64,000 nt of DNA from Hyalella azteca (Eukaryota > Arthropoda > Malacostraca > Amphipoda > Hyalellidae). The notes beneath the pieces are model-generated. The model ran no database searches and had not been told where the DNA came from. It saw only the letters and a list, made by a program, of their open reading frames with translations. The DNA is taken from the NCBI RefSeq assembly GCF_000764305.2, contig NW_025947610.1:51110-115109 (forward strand), read 5' to 3'. The first letter of the stretch is position 1. Every line of letters begins with the position of its first letter. Below, one piece after another: positions 48,801 to 59,289 of the stretch. The position numbers and the translations under genes are program-made.

Positions 48801-51800
48801 GTTTTGATGATACAGCTTGAGTTTCATATAGAAGCAGGAGCAGTGAGCAAACTCACACAACACTCACCTGAACTGAGGTAGGGGCACAAGACCAGCAGGG
48901 GTTCCCTCCATCTTGCCTTGCACCATAAACCTGAGCGATAACAGAAACAACTTCAATTGTGACACGAAACACACATAAACGATGTAAAATTAAGTAAATA
49001 TTTGTAATAATAAACATGAAAAGAATAACTATTCAGAGCATAAATGTGAGAAGAATAAACAATGCATAGGACAGGGTTGGCAATGATTAAATCATGTGAT
49101 TAAATCACTTGATTTTTTTATAAAAAATCGTGATTTTTTTATTTTTTCGATTTTTTCATATATTTAAATATATTGAGTGGCAGTCTTTAATTTATATTGA
49201 GGTATTGTTATTCATGGTTTAGTACGGTATAAGTGTACTATGAATGACAAATTGGTATATAAACTTGTTGCCTTTAGTGTGTATTAGGTTCCAATAAATT
49301 AAATGTTTTTGGTACAGAGGCATCAAGAGTGCAATACATTGTACATAGCTAGCAGCTTAGCTAATTCTTATAAGGCTATAAGTAGTCTTTAACAATTTGA
49401 CTAGTTGTTATATATTGATTACAATATACAATTTAAATGTGTTAGCTAGCTTATACAGGGTGGGGCAGAACTGATTGAACAGTTTTGAGGCGAAATAACA
49501 GAGTATTGGAGGTACATAAAGAAGAAAGTTTATTTTCCTAGAGATTAGCATAACAAACCATCTAAAATGCTTATGTTTTGAAAACAATATCAGGAAGATG
49601 GGGTTTGTTAGCGGCATCACACTGTTGGAGTTGTTCTCGGAAGTTTTCTAAAGTAGGTTCACACATATGGCGAGGTATGGCCATAACATCTGCTGCAATA
49701 ATCCGTTCCCTTAGCTGTGGTAGAGTGTGAGGGCGACTTCTGAACCCCTTTCTTTTAGATGTCCTCAAAGAAAGAAATCGCAAATGCTCAAATCAGGTGA
49801 CCTCGCAGGCCACTGTAAATCACCCCTCAGAGTCTGGGAACATGCGTTTCAAAACATTGAGTGACATTCGGGCTGTGTGAGCTGTAGCCCCATCCTGCTG
49901 GAACCAAACGTCTCCCAATGCTTCATTTTCAACAATGTTTTCGTCCATCATGGGCTGCAAGAAATTTTGCAACATTGCAACATAGCGATCGGAATTCACT
50001 GTTACAGTTACTCCCTCCTCTGAGAACTACTCCAACAGTGTGTTGCTGCTAACGGCCCCCATCTTCCAGATATTGTTTTCAAAACATAAATATTCTAAAT
50101 GATATGTTATGCTGACCTCTAGGAAAATAAACTTTCTTCTTTATGTACCTCCATTACACTTTTATTTTACCTCAAAACTGCTCAATCGGTTCTCCCCCAC
50201 CCTGTATATTGAGAGGTTGAGATTGTATTGACCTTTTAGGCAATTAGAAAGATTTTCCACCCTAATATGAGTAGGTATTCTAATTAAAATATTTAATTCC
50301 AATCTTTAAATATCTGAATTTAAAACTAGAAACAAGACAATTACAATTATAAGACGATATATAAAATGATTAAATGCAGTGAATGGATATAAAATATTTG
50401 AATTGTGCACATGTTTATTTCAAACAGTATTAGATTTCCTCATAACTTAAGTCTCGTTTCAAGTCGTATGAGGTTTGTTTGGTTATCGTTCAGTTTATGT
50501 TTAGTATTGATTTATTGGTCTGAATTAAATGGGTACAGTGCAGTCAGTCACTCAGTCACTACTAGTAGGTGTGTATAGAGGGGAGAGTCTGGTAGATTTA
50601 TAGGACATAAAACTAGTAGATCTATTGATAGTGCTGTGCACTGTGCTATCAGCTACAGTCACTACTAGTCGGTGTGAGAGGGTAGAGTCTGGTAGATTTA
50701 TAGGACATAAAACTAGTAGATCTATTGATAGTGCTGTGCACTGTGCTATCAGCTACCTATCTGTTGTGTGACTCTTCAATGTTTAGAAGATCTGCATTCC
50801 TGAAGTGTTTTTGTATACCTATTGAAGCCAGTTAAATGGTCAATATTTAGCTTATTACCTTGCTCCATACAAACTTTACAAAGCTAATGAATAGACTTAC
50901 CAATAATTCTTTACCCAAAAATCCCTAAGTGGTAAACACTACCTTGGCCTGTTGGCCATTATTGAAGGCAATAAGTGCCCTTTTTAGCCATCCATTATGG
51001 TCTATATACTGTTATTGTTAGTAGGCTAATTGCAACATAAAAAATGACACTTCAAAAAGACAAAAAAGCTGAAAAAAAAACAAAAAAATCAAACAATTAA
51101 AAAAAATAATGAAAAAATAAAAAAAATCATTGATTTTTTATTTAAAAAAAAAAATAAAAAAAATCGCCAACCCTGGCATAGGATAAACAATGAAGATAAT
51201 AACGATGCAGAGACTCAACTATGATGAGGGTAAAGAATGAAGAGGCATAAGAACTAAGAGAACATCTACCTATTATGAGGATAACTATGAATAGCCTAAC
51301 TGTGGAGAGCCTAGCTATTGAGAACACGAGAAGACAATAATTACACATATGATAAGAGGGAAGAGTAATATTTATCACAAGATAACCTCTGAACATTATG
51401 CAATATCATGGCAAGACCACGAGATTAATGACCTGCAGACGTAGTGATGGAAGCCCCGGGACTCTGGTGGCCTCACCACCGACTTGGGACAAGTTTTAAT
51501 GGAGCACTCAGTCACCTGCAGACAATTATACATCATATCATTGAAATAAATTATAAGGAAATGTATATATTTCAACTCATATAACATAGAAATACATCTG
51601 ACTTTATAACACATTAAAATTTAATACAAATGATATTGTTACAAAAACAAATGGATATGGTACATATGACACTGCAACACATTAAAATTTAAAATAAATG
51701 AATCATTTTACAAATAATATGAAAATACAAATGAGAAAGACTTAGAGGCATGGATTAATATTGATAAAAATGTAGCGCATTTCATTAGCTTCTTTTTTTT

Positions 51801-54800
51801 GATTAGATTAATTAATAAGAAAGAGACATTTATTTTAATGGAATTACATAGCATAAGCTGATCACTGTCTCCAGGTCAATGTCATTATCAAAATTTCTTC
51901 CTTCCAGTGCCACTTCCTTGGTGCCATCGCATGGAGCGGAGCCTACAAACAACATAAAAGGCACAGGCTTTAAGGGACAACTCAACATGTGATTTTTCAT
52001 GAGAACAAACAAGAACAAGAGTGGGTATCACAAAAAGATTTTAGGGTATAAATCAGGAAATACTTTTAAGCCAATGGGTCTGGTACAAATGTGCATTAAA
52101 AAGAACATTATTTTAAAACAAAGATATTCATGATAAAAAACATTTATGGCCAGATTACCTACTATTATATAAATAAATACTTATCACTTCATTTGATATC
52201 ATTATTACTTTATTCAAATGCTATAATGATTGCAGCACAAAGTAAAAAATAGCAAATAAAAGTCTAATAAACAGATTTTAAATTAAAGAGAACAAATTAA
52301 AAGCCCAAAATTATGTTATCAGGATATTTACATTTAGAGGGTAATAAATGCATGCCATGAGCTCATAATATATTTATAATGATTTAACTGGTACCTGGAG
52401 GCAGGTTCTTGAGCCATTTGTCAGGCAAGTCCTCTAGGTAAGAATACCATTGTATTTGTCCTCGGAAGTTGTCCTTTTTGGTTCCTGCAGAGAACCAAAG
52501 TAATTATACTTCACAAGTATTGTCATTAATATCTCTGCAGAATTGAAAGCAGTTATATAGGTATATTTAACAGGATCTTAGGAGTATATATATACCTGTA
52601 TTTATCTGTTTACTAGTGGCCCTTTGAGTCATTTTCATAAAAAATCCATCATGGTAGACAAAAATAATAAAAATAATTGCTTAGATTCAATTTCTACTAA
52701 TATACTCTTAGCATAGTATTTTAATCAATTTTTGCCTTAATAAAATTTCGTGCATGGGTTCATCTGGCAACAATATTTTACAATACCTACAGTACATACA
52801 TATCGTACACATCGGGAGACTTGTAGCCTAAATCTTTTACAAGCATGAATTACATAAATCAGAGTAAAAAAATAGCTGTGCAAACTCACCTGAATCCCAA
52901 CAGGATATGAGCTGAGCCACACCCAGGTTATTCTTGCCACCCAACTCAATGAGCATGAACTGGCCACAGCAAACAGTCAAGTTATTCAGTGCAAAGCCCC
53001 TAAAAAATAAATGAATGAATTAGTAAGCATAATCATCTTATACTCTTACCATGCAAAAAAATTGAGCCATTAGTTTTCAGAAGATTTTCATGAATGATGA
53101 TGAATTATTTCACAAAAAAGAGTTGATATAAAATAGTAGTTAGTTGTAGGCAATTGTGTTGCAGAATATTTTATTAGTTATAAATTATGTTCAGGAAGAA
53201 ACAGCTTTATTGTAAGCATATCAGATATCCCAATAAATTGGAAAATAAAAAAACACATTGATATTTGTTCAAGTTGATACCTAAGGATACCTTGCATACC
53301 TTCTATGTTACAAGTTTATTGCCAACATTATTAAGATAAGCCAAAGATTCTCATTGAAGAATCTATGTGTTGGATCAAATAATGTTTGGGATAAACAAAC
53401 AATTATTCAAAACACTACCGGTATGTTAAATTTAGATATTGGTGTGAAATCAAATAAACTAAATACATTACCCAATGATTAAAAAATTAAAGATGCCCTA
53501 TATAGCAACATGTTTATCACTTTCAAGCAGGGTTGGCAATGACTAAATCAAAATAATTAAATCATGTCATTAAATCATTTGATTTTTTATAAAAAATCAC
53601 GATTTTTTTGATTTTTTGATTGTAGTTATGGACCGAGGGGTTCCAATCTGATGAAGTGGAAAGAATTTTTCAAAAATTGCAGATAAAAAATATTGTTTAC
53701 AAAATTATTTTCTGTCCAGTGTCCAATTTTCCACTTTCCAGTTTGACAGGGACTGCAATCAATTGAATCTGCCAAGATTAAAGATTGTGCTTTGCCAGCT
53801 TTGAACTTTTTTGAGCCAATTCACAATAGGTAGGTAAGGTAGCTACCATCTAGTACCAAATACCAATATATATACCTACTAGGTTAGCATATTTGATTTT
53901 GAGCTATCTTGTGCTTAAGTTTTTCATGTATAGAAAATACCCATCTATTATCTAAGCCATAAAAGTATTTTAAATCCATTAGCTTCTAAATTTTGAGGCA
54001 GTAAATTCTATATCATGAGTTTGTTTTTGGAACAATAAACCTACCCTACGGTCCTAACCTAACCTATATCTTATCAAAAGCATTTGAAAATTTAGATAAA
54101 CACCAACTTATTTTTAAAGTAATGAAATTTATAGAAATTGTCAACTTTTTAAGGGGACCGATTGATAATTTTGATAACTTCTATAGTTATTATCCGATTG
54201 ACATGAAACTTCACATACATACGTAAAATGTAAAAAGAAAAACATTTTGCTCCTGTGAATTTTTCGAAAAAATTGATAGAAAACGTGATATTCATAGAAA
54301 ACGGACAAATAACGGGTACTTCAGAAAATCTATCTCCTACTACAAATATCATCCTACAACATCGAACCATTCACAATATAATTCTACTACTAGTCTACGT
54401 TCTGTTCGAAACGAACTATTGATAAGGCCATATGTATATGATGATAAGAATACTTACAGGTATCAAGCCACCATGCATCGCAGACCGGCGCCAAGCCTAG
54501 TTGTTGTGGAAACGGGATTAGGAGTTATCACCGCACAACCGCACGTGGCAACAACATGAGCTCAAATGATACAGTGATACATCGGCCGGTGCACTATTCT
54601 TTATCGATTTGCTGCCGACAACTGCCAACCGCTGGCTTGCACTTCCATCACACGTCACGTGACCCATTTCGGAGCCGCGACATTTCTAAATCAATATATT
54701 TTACCTGACTTCCGAGCCGCGAGATTTCAAACTTACATATAAATGGGAGATCTCGGGCCGCGAAATTTCCGTTAAAAGTAGATGTATTCCACCCCTGTAC

Positions 54801-55372
54801 CCAATACAGCTCACACAGCAAACGGAATTCGAACACGTGGATGTCGGCAATACGGATCAGTTAAATTTGAAGCGCTGACGCAATACGACTCACTACGTGT
54901 CGGATGTTGCCACACAAAATGACGGAATATAGGGATTTTGTAGGTTTCCATTCTAAAGGCTTTTTAATAAATATGGCAACATTTTGTGATGTTTCATCGT
55001 TGCTGACGCGTAGTGAAGTGTTTTGAGAGTCATGTGAAGGCAACAGAACTTACGTAACCCCTCCCTTTTTTTTATAGTTTTTCATTTTTCGATGGGTCCT
55101 TAAAGTGTCGGAATATACCGCGTTTACCCTGTTTAAAATTTAGATAGGAGTGAAATCTTAAATATTAATGTAATTGAGAACACCATACGATTGTTTATGT
55201 TTACAATAAACTAGAGAGAATTATTTGACAGATCAGCTGACCAGGCAGAGCAATAAAAAGAAACAAAAAGATAAACTTACTGCAATGTTGATGGGCATTT
55301 AGGATCTCTTAACCACCTGCAGCCACTATCAGCTGAGTTGCCTGATTTCTCAGGTACCACACTCTTCATCAT
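42230..55372 (-). CDS. ORC1: Origin recognition complex subunit 1 (15 exons, 1006 residues)
   Basis: ORC1 is the largest ATPase subunit of the complex that marks replication origins and loads MCM with CDC6; it acts in the nucleus. Exons in transcript order: 55281-55372, 52890-52999, 52395-52484, 51848-51942, 51433-51515, 48868-48930, 47837-47901, 46748-47690, 46259-46537, 45632-45802, 44997-45300, 44689-44859, 43687-43940, 43347-43471, 42230-42405. Lengths sum to 3,021 nt and every junction keeps frame. Start is ATG-ATG at 55372, with an in-frame stop upstream. Domains: BAH about 25-170; disordered linker 175-610; AAA+ 620-860 with Walker A GVPGTGKT (668-675), Walker B VDEL (D755, E756), sensor I IANTMD (N789), sensor II SGDARR (near R855); winged helix to the end. 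Human ORC1 is about 861 residues; the excess is in the linker. All introns are GT-AG except intron 11 (GC-AG). Confidence 0.95.
42834..43063 (+). CDS. Possible first coding exon of a type II membrane protein inside ORC1 intron 14
   Basis: ATG at 42834 opens '[20 protein letters not shown]', a basic N-terminus running into an uncleaved hydrophobic segment of about 20 residues (about residues 12-31), then a Ser/Asn-rich stem. This layout is typical of Golgi glycosyltransferases and sulfotransferases. A pyrimidine-rich acceptor (tttgtctctag, 42736-42746) precedes an 87-bp leader, and the frame ends at a good donor (ACTACAG|GTAATC, 43063/43064). I did not find the following exon with a matching phase. 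The enzyme class is inference. Confidence 0.35.
43155..43325. repeat. 33/39-bp minisatellite in ORC1 intron 14
   Basis: About five units of gatacattagaagatacatc with gggttac or gggctac joints, ending about 20 bp from the exon 14 donor. Not derived from the exon. Confidence 0.85.
43963..44274 (-). repeat. Splice-acceptor minisatellite, ORC1 intron 12
   Basis: Eight copies of a 40-bp unit (one of 37 bp). On the sense strand each reads ...cggctgcag|gaaatcgtttacag. The true junction at 43941 reads ...cgcctacag|gagatcgtgcagag, so every unit is a copy of the 3' splice site plus the first exon bases of exon 13. Confidence 0.9.
44345..44705 (-). repeat. Splice-donor minisatellite, ORC1 intron 12
   Basis: Nine good copies and one degraded copy of a 36-40-bp unit. 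On the sense strand each reads ...cacccaccaccagctgcag|gtgggtgatgtctc. The copy at 44687-44705 is the real exon 12 / intron 12 junction; the others repeat the last exon codons (PYTHHQLQ) together with the GT donor. In one frame the array reads on as '[13 protein letters not shown]' repeats. Confidence 0.92.
44860..44996 (-). other. GC-AG intron 11 of ORC1
   Basis: The donor is AAACAG|GCGAGT and the acceptor GGCACAG|GACGTG. No GT donor nearby would keep the conserved '[17 protein letters not shown]' junction. GC-AG introns are a known minority class. Confidence 0.85.
46259..48930 (-). CDS. ORC1: ORC1 exons 6-9: disordered linker with two zinc fingers and an AT-hook-like motif
   Basis: Residues 157-607. 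Exon 8 (943 bp) is Ser/Lys-rich with several CDK-type sites (STPKK, RTPKR, TPPKR, TPLK) and basic 'ATPRRG' repeats. Near its end is a classical C2H2 finger with C477, C480, H493, H498 (C-x2-C-x12-H-x4-H). Exon 9 opens with 'RSRGRPKR' (516-523), an AT-hook-like core, then an acidic stretch, then a C2HC finger C562, C565, H578, C582. The frame across exons 8, 9 and 10 is exact (AG|G, CA|C), so the fingers belong to the ORC1 reading frame. I know of no zinc fingers in vertebrate or fly ORC1. Confidence 0.85.
49454..50206 (-). mobile_element. Fold-back mariner-type element nested in the hAT element
   Basis: Ends are tacagggtgggg... and ...caccctgta with a TA on each side, as for Tc1/mariner. The terminal inverted repeats are about 190 bp and about 85% alike. 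The left arm includes the 3' end of the transposase frame ('LPDIVFKT' stop), and the right arm is an inverted copy of the same part instead of a normal 5' end. Between them is the catalytic part: 'VTVNSDRYV', '[15 protein letters not shown]', a +1 shift, then '[13 protein letters not shown]'. The N-terminal DNA-binding part is missing and the frame is broken, so it is not active. Confidence 0.85.
50550..50760. repeat. About 97-bp tandem duplication inside the hAT element
   Basis: The block cactactag...gtgtga/gag...agagtctggtagatttatag...gctgtgcactgtgctatcag occurs twice with few changes. Confidence 0.9.
51433..55372 (-). CDS. ORC1: ORC1 exons 1-5: BAH domain
   Basis: Residues 1-157. Recognisable BAH blocks are '[20 protein letters not shown]' (exon 2), '[14 protein letters not shown]' (exon 3) and '[13 protein letters not shown]' (exon 4), followed by 'HHYVCRFMVQGK' across exons 5 and 6. 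In vertebrate ORC1 the BAH domain reads H4K20me2 through an aromatic cage. The central Trp (QIQW) is kept here. Near the vertebrate tyrosine pair the sequence is 'LEGRNFDND' with no tyrosine, so methyl-lysine reading is doubtful. Introns 1, 3, 4 and 5 are GT-AG. Intron 5's donor (AG|GTCATT) is weak and that intron carries the nested transposons. Confidence 0.9.
53528..53625. mobile_element. Solo left end of the same hAT-like family, ORC1 intron 1
   Basis: cagggttggcaatgactaaa followed by attaaatcatttgattttttata closely matches the left end at 49072. No matching right end or 8-bp duplication was seen, so it is truncated. Confidence 0.75.
53640..55280. other. Rest of ORC1 intron 1
   Basis: AT-rich to about 54400, then a less AT-rich block. 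Degenerate repeats of gagccgcga(g/a)attt occur near 54670-54770. No exon recognised. Confidence 0.5.
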
Positions 55373-55930
55373 GAGTTTCAATATACTAGAAAAACGATTC
55401 AACACAGACACAGTTTATACTGAACATGAGTTACATGACGCCCACAAGACTGAGCAAGCGCGTTAGTTAGAAACGTAGTTTAGGTAGTTAGAACTTGCGG
55501 TGACCTTATTTCACGCATCTGCGATAGTGTTGTATTAATTAAGCCTACATCTACAATTGAATCTTAATTTCAGGCAATGGTATACACGTTTCAGGCTTTC
55601 AATGTGCTATTTTCTTAGATCAATAGTAAATTCTTTTAGATTTATTTCCTCTAAATTGAAAATGCAATACATAAATTCGACTTGCACTTGGCGGGAGACA
55701 TGTTCAGCTGGTGGTGATCACTTGCAAGTAGTTGAATTTTTATCGAAAATGTTTTCAACATTTTTCTAGAATTTTCACAAAATTCTTGATTTACTTAATC
55801 AAAGTTGTTTAGAACTAAAACATTCACTATGACACAATTTTTTGTGAGTATTTTATCATTTAAAATAGAGTAACATGGAACAAAGTCATGCATTAGGTTG
55901 TTACTCCCATGGGAATTATAGTAATTCATT
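55373..55930. other. Presumed ORC1 5' flank
   Basis: Holds the 5' leader (in-frame stop about 20 codons before the ATG). A possible acceptor (tttttctag) lies 13 bp before the ATG, so a non-coding first exon is possible. No clear TATA or E2F motif was seen. Confidence 0.4.
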
Positions 55931-55931
55931 T

Positions 55932-56165
55932 AATAATAATATAACGGTTTCTGCGTTGATTAGGCTGAAGGCCTGTCGTCGATTCCTAACATTGCAGATC
56001 CTCAGCTTGTTGAGGACTTAAACTCGCATCTCACTGCTTCAATTTTGCTTTGCTCAAACGCCCGGCCTCCTTGCCGATTCTGATCAGAAACTAACGCGCA
56101 GAGCTGGGATCGAACCCGCACCTCTCTGCTCCAATCTTGGTCAGAACTGTAACCACAGGGCGATT
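55932..56165 (-). mobile_element. tRNA-derived SINE, copy 4
   Basis: Minus strand: B box GGTTCGATCCC near 56115, body, and 3' part ...gccttcagcctaatcaacgcag... ending in an ATT-rich tail. The A box is mutated (ccctgtggtta), so it is older than the other copies. Confidence 0.8.
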
Positions 56166-57089
56166 TGTGTGATTTGATCATCATCATCCCAGCACTGCCA
56201 CAAAACCAAACCTTAGTAATTTGAAATAACCATATTATTAAATATCGATCCGGTAACATCACGTAGGTGATTTGAGCTAGGCTTCACCATCGCCTTGTTA
56301 TTCATTATTTTCAATATTAGCTACCCAGAGGTTTCACTTTCAGCGCTGGAAGCGACATTCAACCTGTAATCATTATAATGTATTTTCAATGTTTGTGCGT
56401 TTGAAATCTTGTACTAGAATATATAGGAGCCGTATAAGCGAAATACTAGAATAATTTCAGCGTCGGGTACTTAGAATACAATTAAAAGTTTATATAACAT
56501 TGGCGTGGTGGAACTATGATTTATCAAAATTAATATGGGCGATAAAATGTGATTCAAACTTCTAAGAGTGATTTAAATTAACTTTAAAGCTCAAGAACTG
56601 AAAGCATGCTCAATTAAACTCGCGAATATACGTCACCGACCATTTATCCCATAAAATAACGACACATACCACTCATAACGTTAGCTTTCGACACCTACCA
56701 ATTCATAATTGATACATTTACCGCTCATTCGGGAAACTTACGACACCTAAGAATGATACCGCAAACTTATTGCACTTACAAATCATCATGTAAACTAACG
56801 GTATTTAAAACGCATCCAGCAAAGCTCTGTCACCTACCTCTAGCCTAATGAACGTAAAACACATCAACACTCAACACATATTATAAGTACATCATTGGTG
56901 TACTTATAATAATAAGCAGGTTTCATTGAAGGCCAGATAATTTGTTTTGTTGACAAATTTCTTGTCAGTTTCATCAATATATCGACCAATATTTTTCGTT
57001 TGTGCTGGTCAGTAAAAAATCAGGGTACCGACGGACATTTTTAGTGCATTTTCTCATTTATGGAAAAATTGCACTATTGTGCTCGCCAT

Positions 57090-57128
57090 GTCCGTCTGTC
57101 TGTCTGTCTGTCCGTCTGTCCGTCCGTG
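57090..57128. repeat. (TCTG)n microsatellite
   Basis: tccgtctgtctgtctgtctg and related units, about nine tetranucleotides. Confidence 0.85.
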
Positions 57129-57204
57129 ACCTCAATTTTTCGTCGACGAGAAAATGCGCTCTCTGTCACTCACTGCAGTGAGTACTGAGTTATATTTTTT
57201 TCTT

Positions 57205-57240
57205 TAATGACCTTTCGAATGTATCAATCCTTCATTAGCA
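57205..57240 (-). other. Degenerate hammerhead-like core downstream of the PLE endonuclease
   Basis: Minus strand reads ctaatga, a weak hairpin, ttcgaaaggtc. This resembles CTGATGA...GAAA with one core change. It lies about 170 bp past the end of the GIY-YIG fragment, where PLE 3' terminal sequences sit. Confidence 0.35.
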
Positions 57241-57411
57241 AGTTACAAGACGCATTGAGTAAGGAAATTTGGATCGAAATAAGTACAAAATCATGTAAAT
57301 TGGATGCTACTCGCAAATCAATTTGGTTGGAAATAATTGCCAATTCACGAAAAAATGAAGATGATCAAGAATTATAGCACCAAAAGTTACTCCGAAAACA
57401 GTCACAAGGTT

Positions 57412-57625
57412 CTAACAAATTTCAAGGTTGATGGATGGAGTTCCATCCTTAATGATGAGGGCCTCAGCTGTCGCGAGTCGGGGCATCGCATGACGACGCT
57501 GGTGCACTCCTCCAGCAGCGTATGAGTGATGGTCTCGTTGTGGGCCTCCATCAGGTGGTTCCTTGGTCCACCAGACTGAAGGTGGCACGTGAGACGTCGG
57601 CTTAATGTCGTAGTTGTGAGCCCGA
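57412..57625 (-). pseudogene. Penelope-like element GIY-YIG endonuclease fragment
   Basis: One minus-strand frame reads 'IGLTTTTLSRRLTCHLQSGG', 'RNHLMEAHNETITHTLLEE', 'PDSRQL'; after a one-base shift the next frame reads 'AEALIIKDGTPSIN'. This is the characteristic C-terminal GIY-YIG domain of Penelope-like retroelements (TTTTLSRRLTxHLQ...EAL.I....PSIN). The Tyr before 'IG' is replaced by a stop codon, and the reverse transcriptase part is absent, so it is a dead remnant. Confidence 0.8.
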
Positions 57626-57758
57626 TTTAGTCTGCAATCTTGTCTATTGCAGGAAAATTTATATTTTATGTACATTATAATAATAATTATAGAAAGATAT
57701 TAGTTCACCCATGTACCACTCAACTTTTAAACTAACTGTACCGGACGCCCACCAGTCA

Positions 57759-58004
57759 AATAATAATAATAATAATAGCGGTCAGTAGGCCATAGGCCTG
57801 TCGCCTATTCTTAACATCGCAGAACATTCACAGCATTTTGCGGTCTCGAACTCGCATTTCATTGCTAAAATTCTGCTTTGCTTCCGCTCGGCCTCCTTGC
57901 CGATTCTGACCAGAAACTGGCGCACAGAGCTGGGATCGAACCCGCACCTCTCTGCTCCAATATTGGTACTCAATGAACTGTAGCCACTGGGCCACCCTGC
58001 CCTG
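57759..58004 (-). mobile_element. tRNA-derived SINE, copy 5
   Basis: Minus strand: A box tggcccagtggct near 57992, B box ggttcgatccc near 57935, body, an ...aggcctatggcctactgacc 3' part and an (ATT)n tail. A probable target duplication gtcaaat flanks it (57755-57761 and 58006-58012). Confidence 0.85.
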
Positions 58005-58590
58005 TGTCAAATGTCCTTACAGTCATAAGCATGCTACGTCTGCAAAAATAATTTGAAAAATTCTTGAAAATGTCCATCGTACAGTATTATAGTGAATGAC
58101 TTGTATTTATGTTTTTTTAAATTAGTTCAAAATTTCCTTAAGCCAAACCTGTCAACTATAATTTTTTTTACATGTATAGTCTAGCACGACTGCACGGTCC
58201 ATCTCTTCCTACAATCCGCTACCGTGTCTCCAACTAATGTATGTAGTGATTGAATTTTTAACGAATCAGTGTAATGATCTGCAAATTCTAGCAATAAATG
58301 AATGCCAAAGCTTAACAAAATTATGATGCTTCTCCTGAGCACGAGAATTTTATTTGAGTCTCTCCAGTGATTGGAAAATTTTTTGTGATAACTTTGGAGG
58401 TATACAATTTTATTCTTATTTTCAACAGTACATAATATATAGTATTATTTCAACCATGCATATATATATATTAGATTAGTGATAATAATTCAAATAATAC
58501 TGACGATAATAATATTTTTTATCAATATTATTAATAAGAATAATGAAATTCCTAATTCATAATAATTAATCTAATTTCGTTTATATGCAG

Positions 58591-58689
58591 TGAAGATTTT
58601 GTTCCTCTTCCTCATATGAATGCAACAAACTCGATCTCGAGCAAGAAGACATGCCGCAATGGATATCGATCAGAATTTGGGCTAAATAA
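58591..58689 (+). other. Possible 99-bp exon
   Basis: tttcgtttatatgcag| precedes and |gtaagtaaat follows an open stretch reading 'EDFVPLPHMNATNSISSKKT' and 'CRNGYRSEFGLN'. Length is a multiple of three and both splice sites are good. It might belong to the plus-strand gene proposed at 42834, but the phase (needs two preceding bases) does not join directly to that exon. Confidence 0.3.
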
Positions 58690-58907
58690 GTAAGTAAATA
58701 ATCAGCCCAACTGATTTTAATATAGTTATCTATCAAGTTTGTTTAATATTAACTTATATGAGTAATTCCATTTCAATAGAAATAACAACGATATGAATGA
58801 GTGGAAACACTTCCTTCTTGCCATGTTGAGATGAACGACACGTTGAAATAAATGATATTCTGTTTAAAATATATACATACTTTTCTCATGTCTGTAGTCA
58901 GCACTAC

Positions 58908-59095
58908 ACGATGCAGTGTCAGCACGACACGCTGCAGTGTCGGCACGACACGCTGCAGTGTCAGCACTACACGCTGCAGTGTCAGCACGACACGCTGCAG
59001 TGTCAGCACGACACGGTGCAGTGTCGGCACGACACGATGCAGAACTACACGCTGCAGTGTCAGCACTACACGCTGCAGTGTCAGCATATCAGCAT
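58908..59095. repeat. 21-bp minisatellite (cagtgtcagcacgacacgctg)n
   Basis: About nine units. One is shortened near 59041, and tcggc and actacac variants occur. Confidence 0.95.
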
Positions 59096-59289
59096 GACGT
59101 GGCAGGAATGCCGGAACATCAAACGCTCGCGAAAGCATTCCCGTTTCTGGAACAATAGTCATTATGTTCCCAAAATGGGAATTCTGATTGCCATTCCCGA
59201 CTGCATTTGGCTTCAGCCGTCGCTAGCTGGGAATGACCAAAATCTAACCCGCGGCTTCAATTCAAAACCTAAACTTTTCCCCTGACCAA

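Larger units (their letters stand above)
49072..51175. mobile_element. Non-autonomous hAT-like transposon in ORC1 intron 5
   Basis: Ends are cagggttggca (left) and cgccaaccctg (right), flanked by a perfect 8-bp target duplication gcatagga (49064-49071 and 51176-51183). The interior is AT-rich with no hAT transposase. It contains the mariner-type element at 49454-50206 and a direct duplication of about 97 bp near 50550-50755. The 8-bp duplication and CAGGG end are hAT hallmarks. Confidence 0.9.

Noticed and set aside
54882..54895. aatacgactcacta, part of the T7 promoter sequence
   Set aside because: Only 14 bases match, the last part differs and no vector sequence surrounds it; likely chance.
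59097..59285. Frame continuing out of the 21-bp array
   Set aside because: Short, no start of its own, and no recognisable domain.
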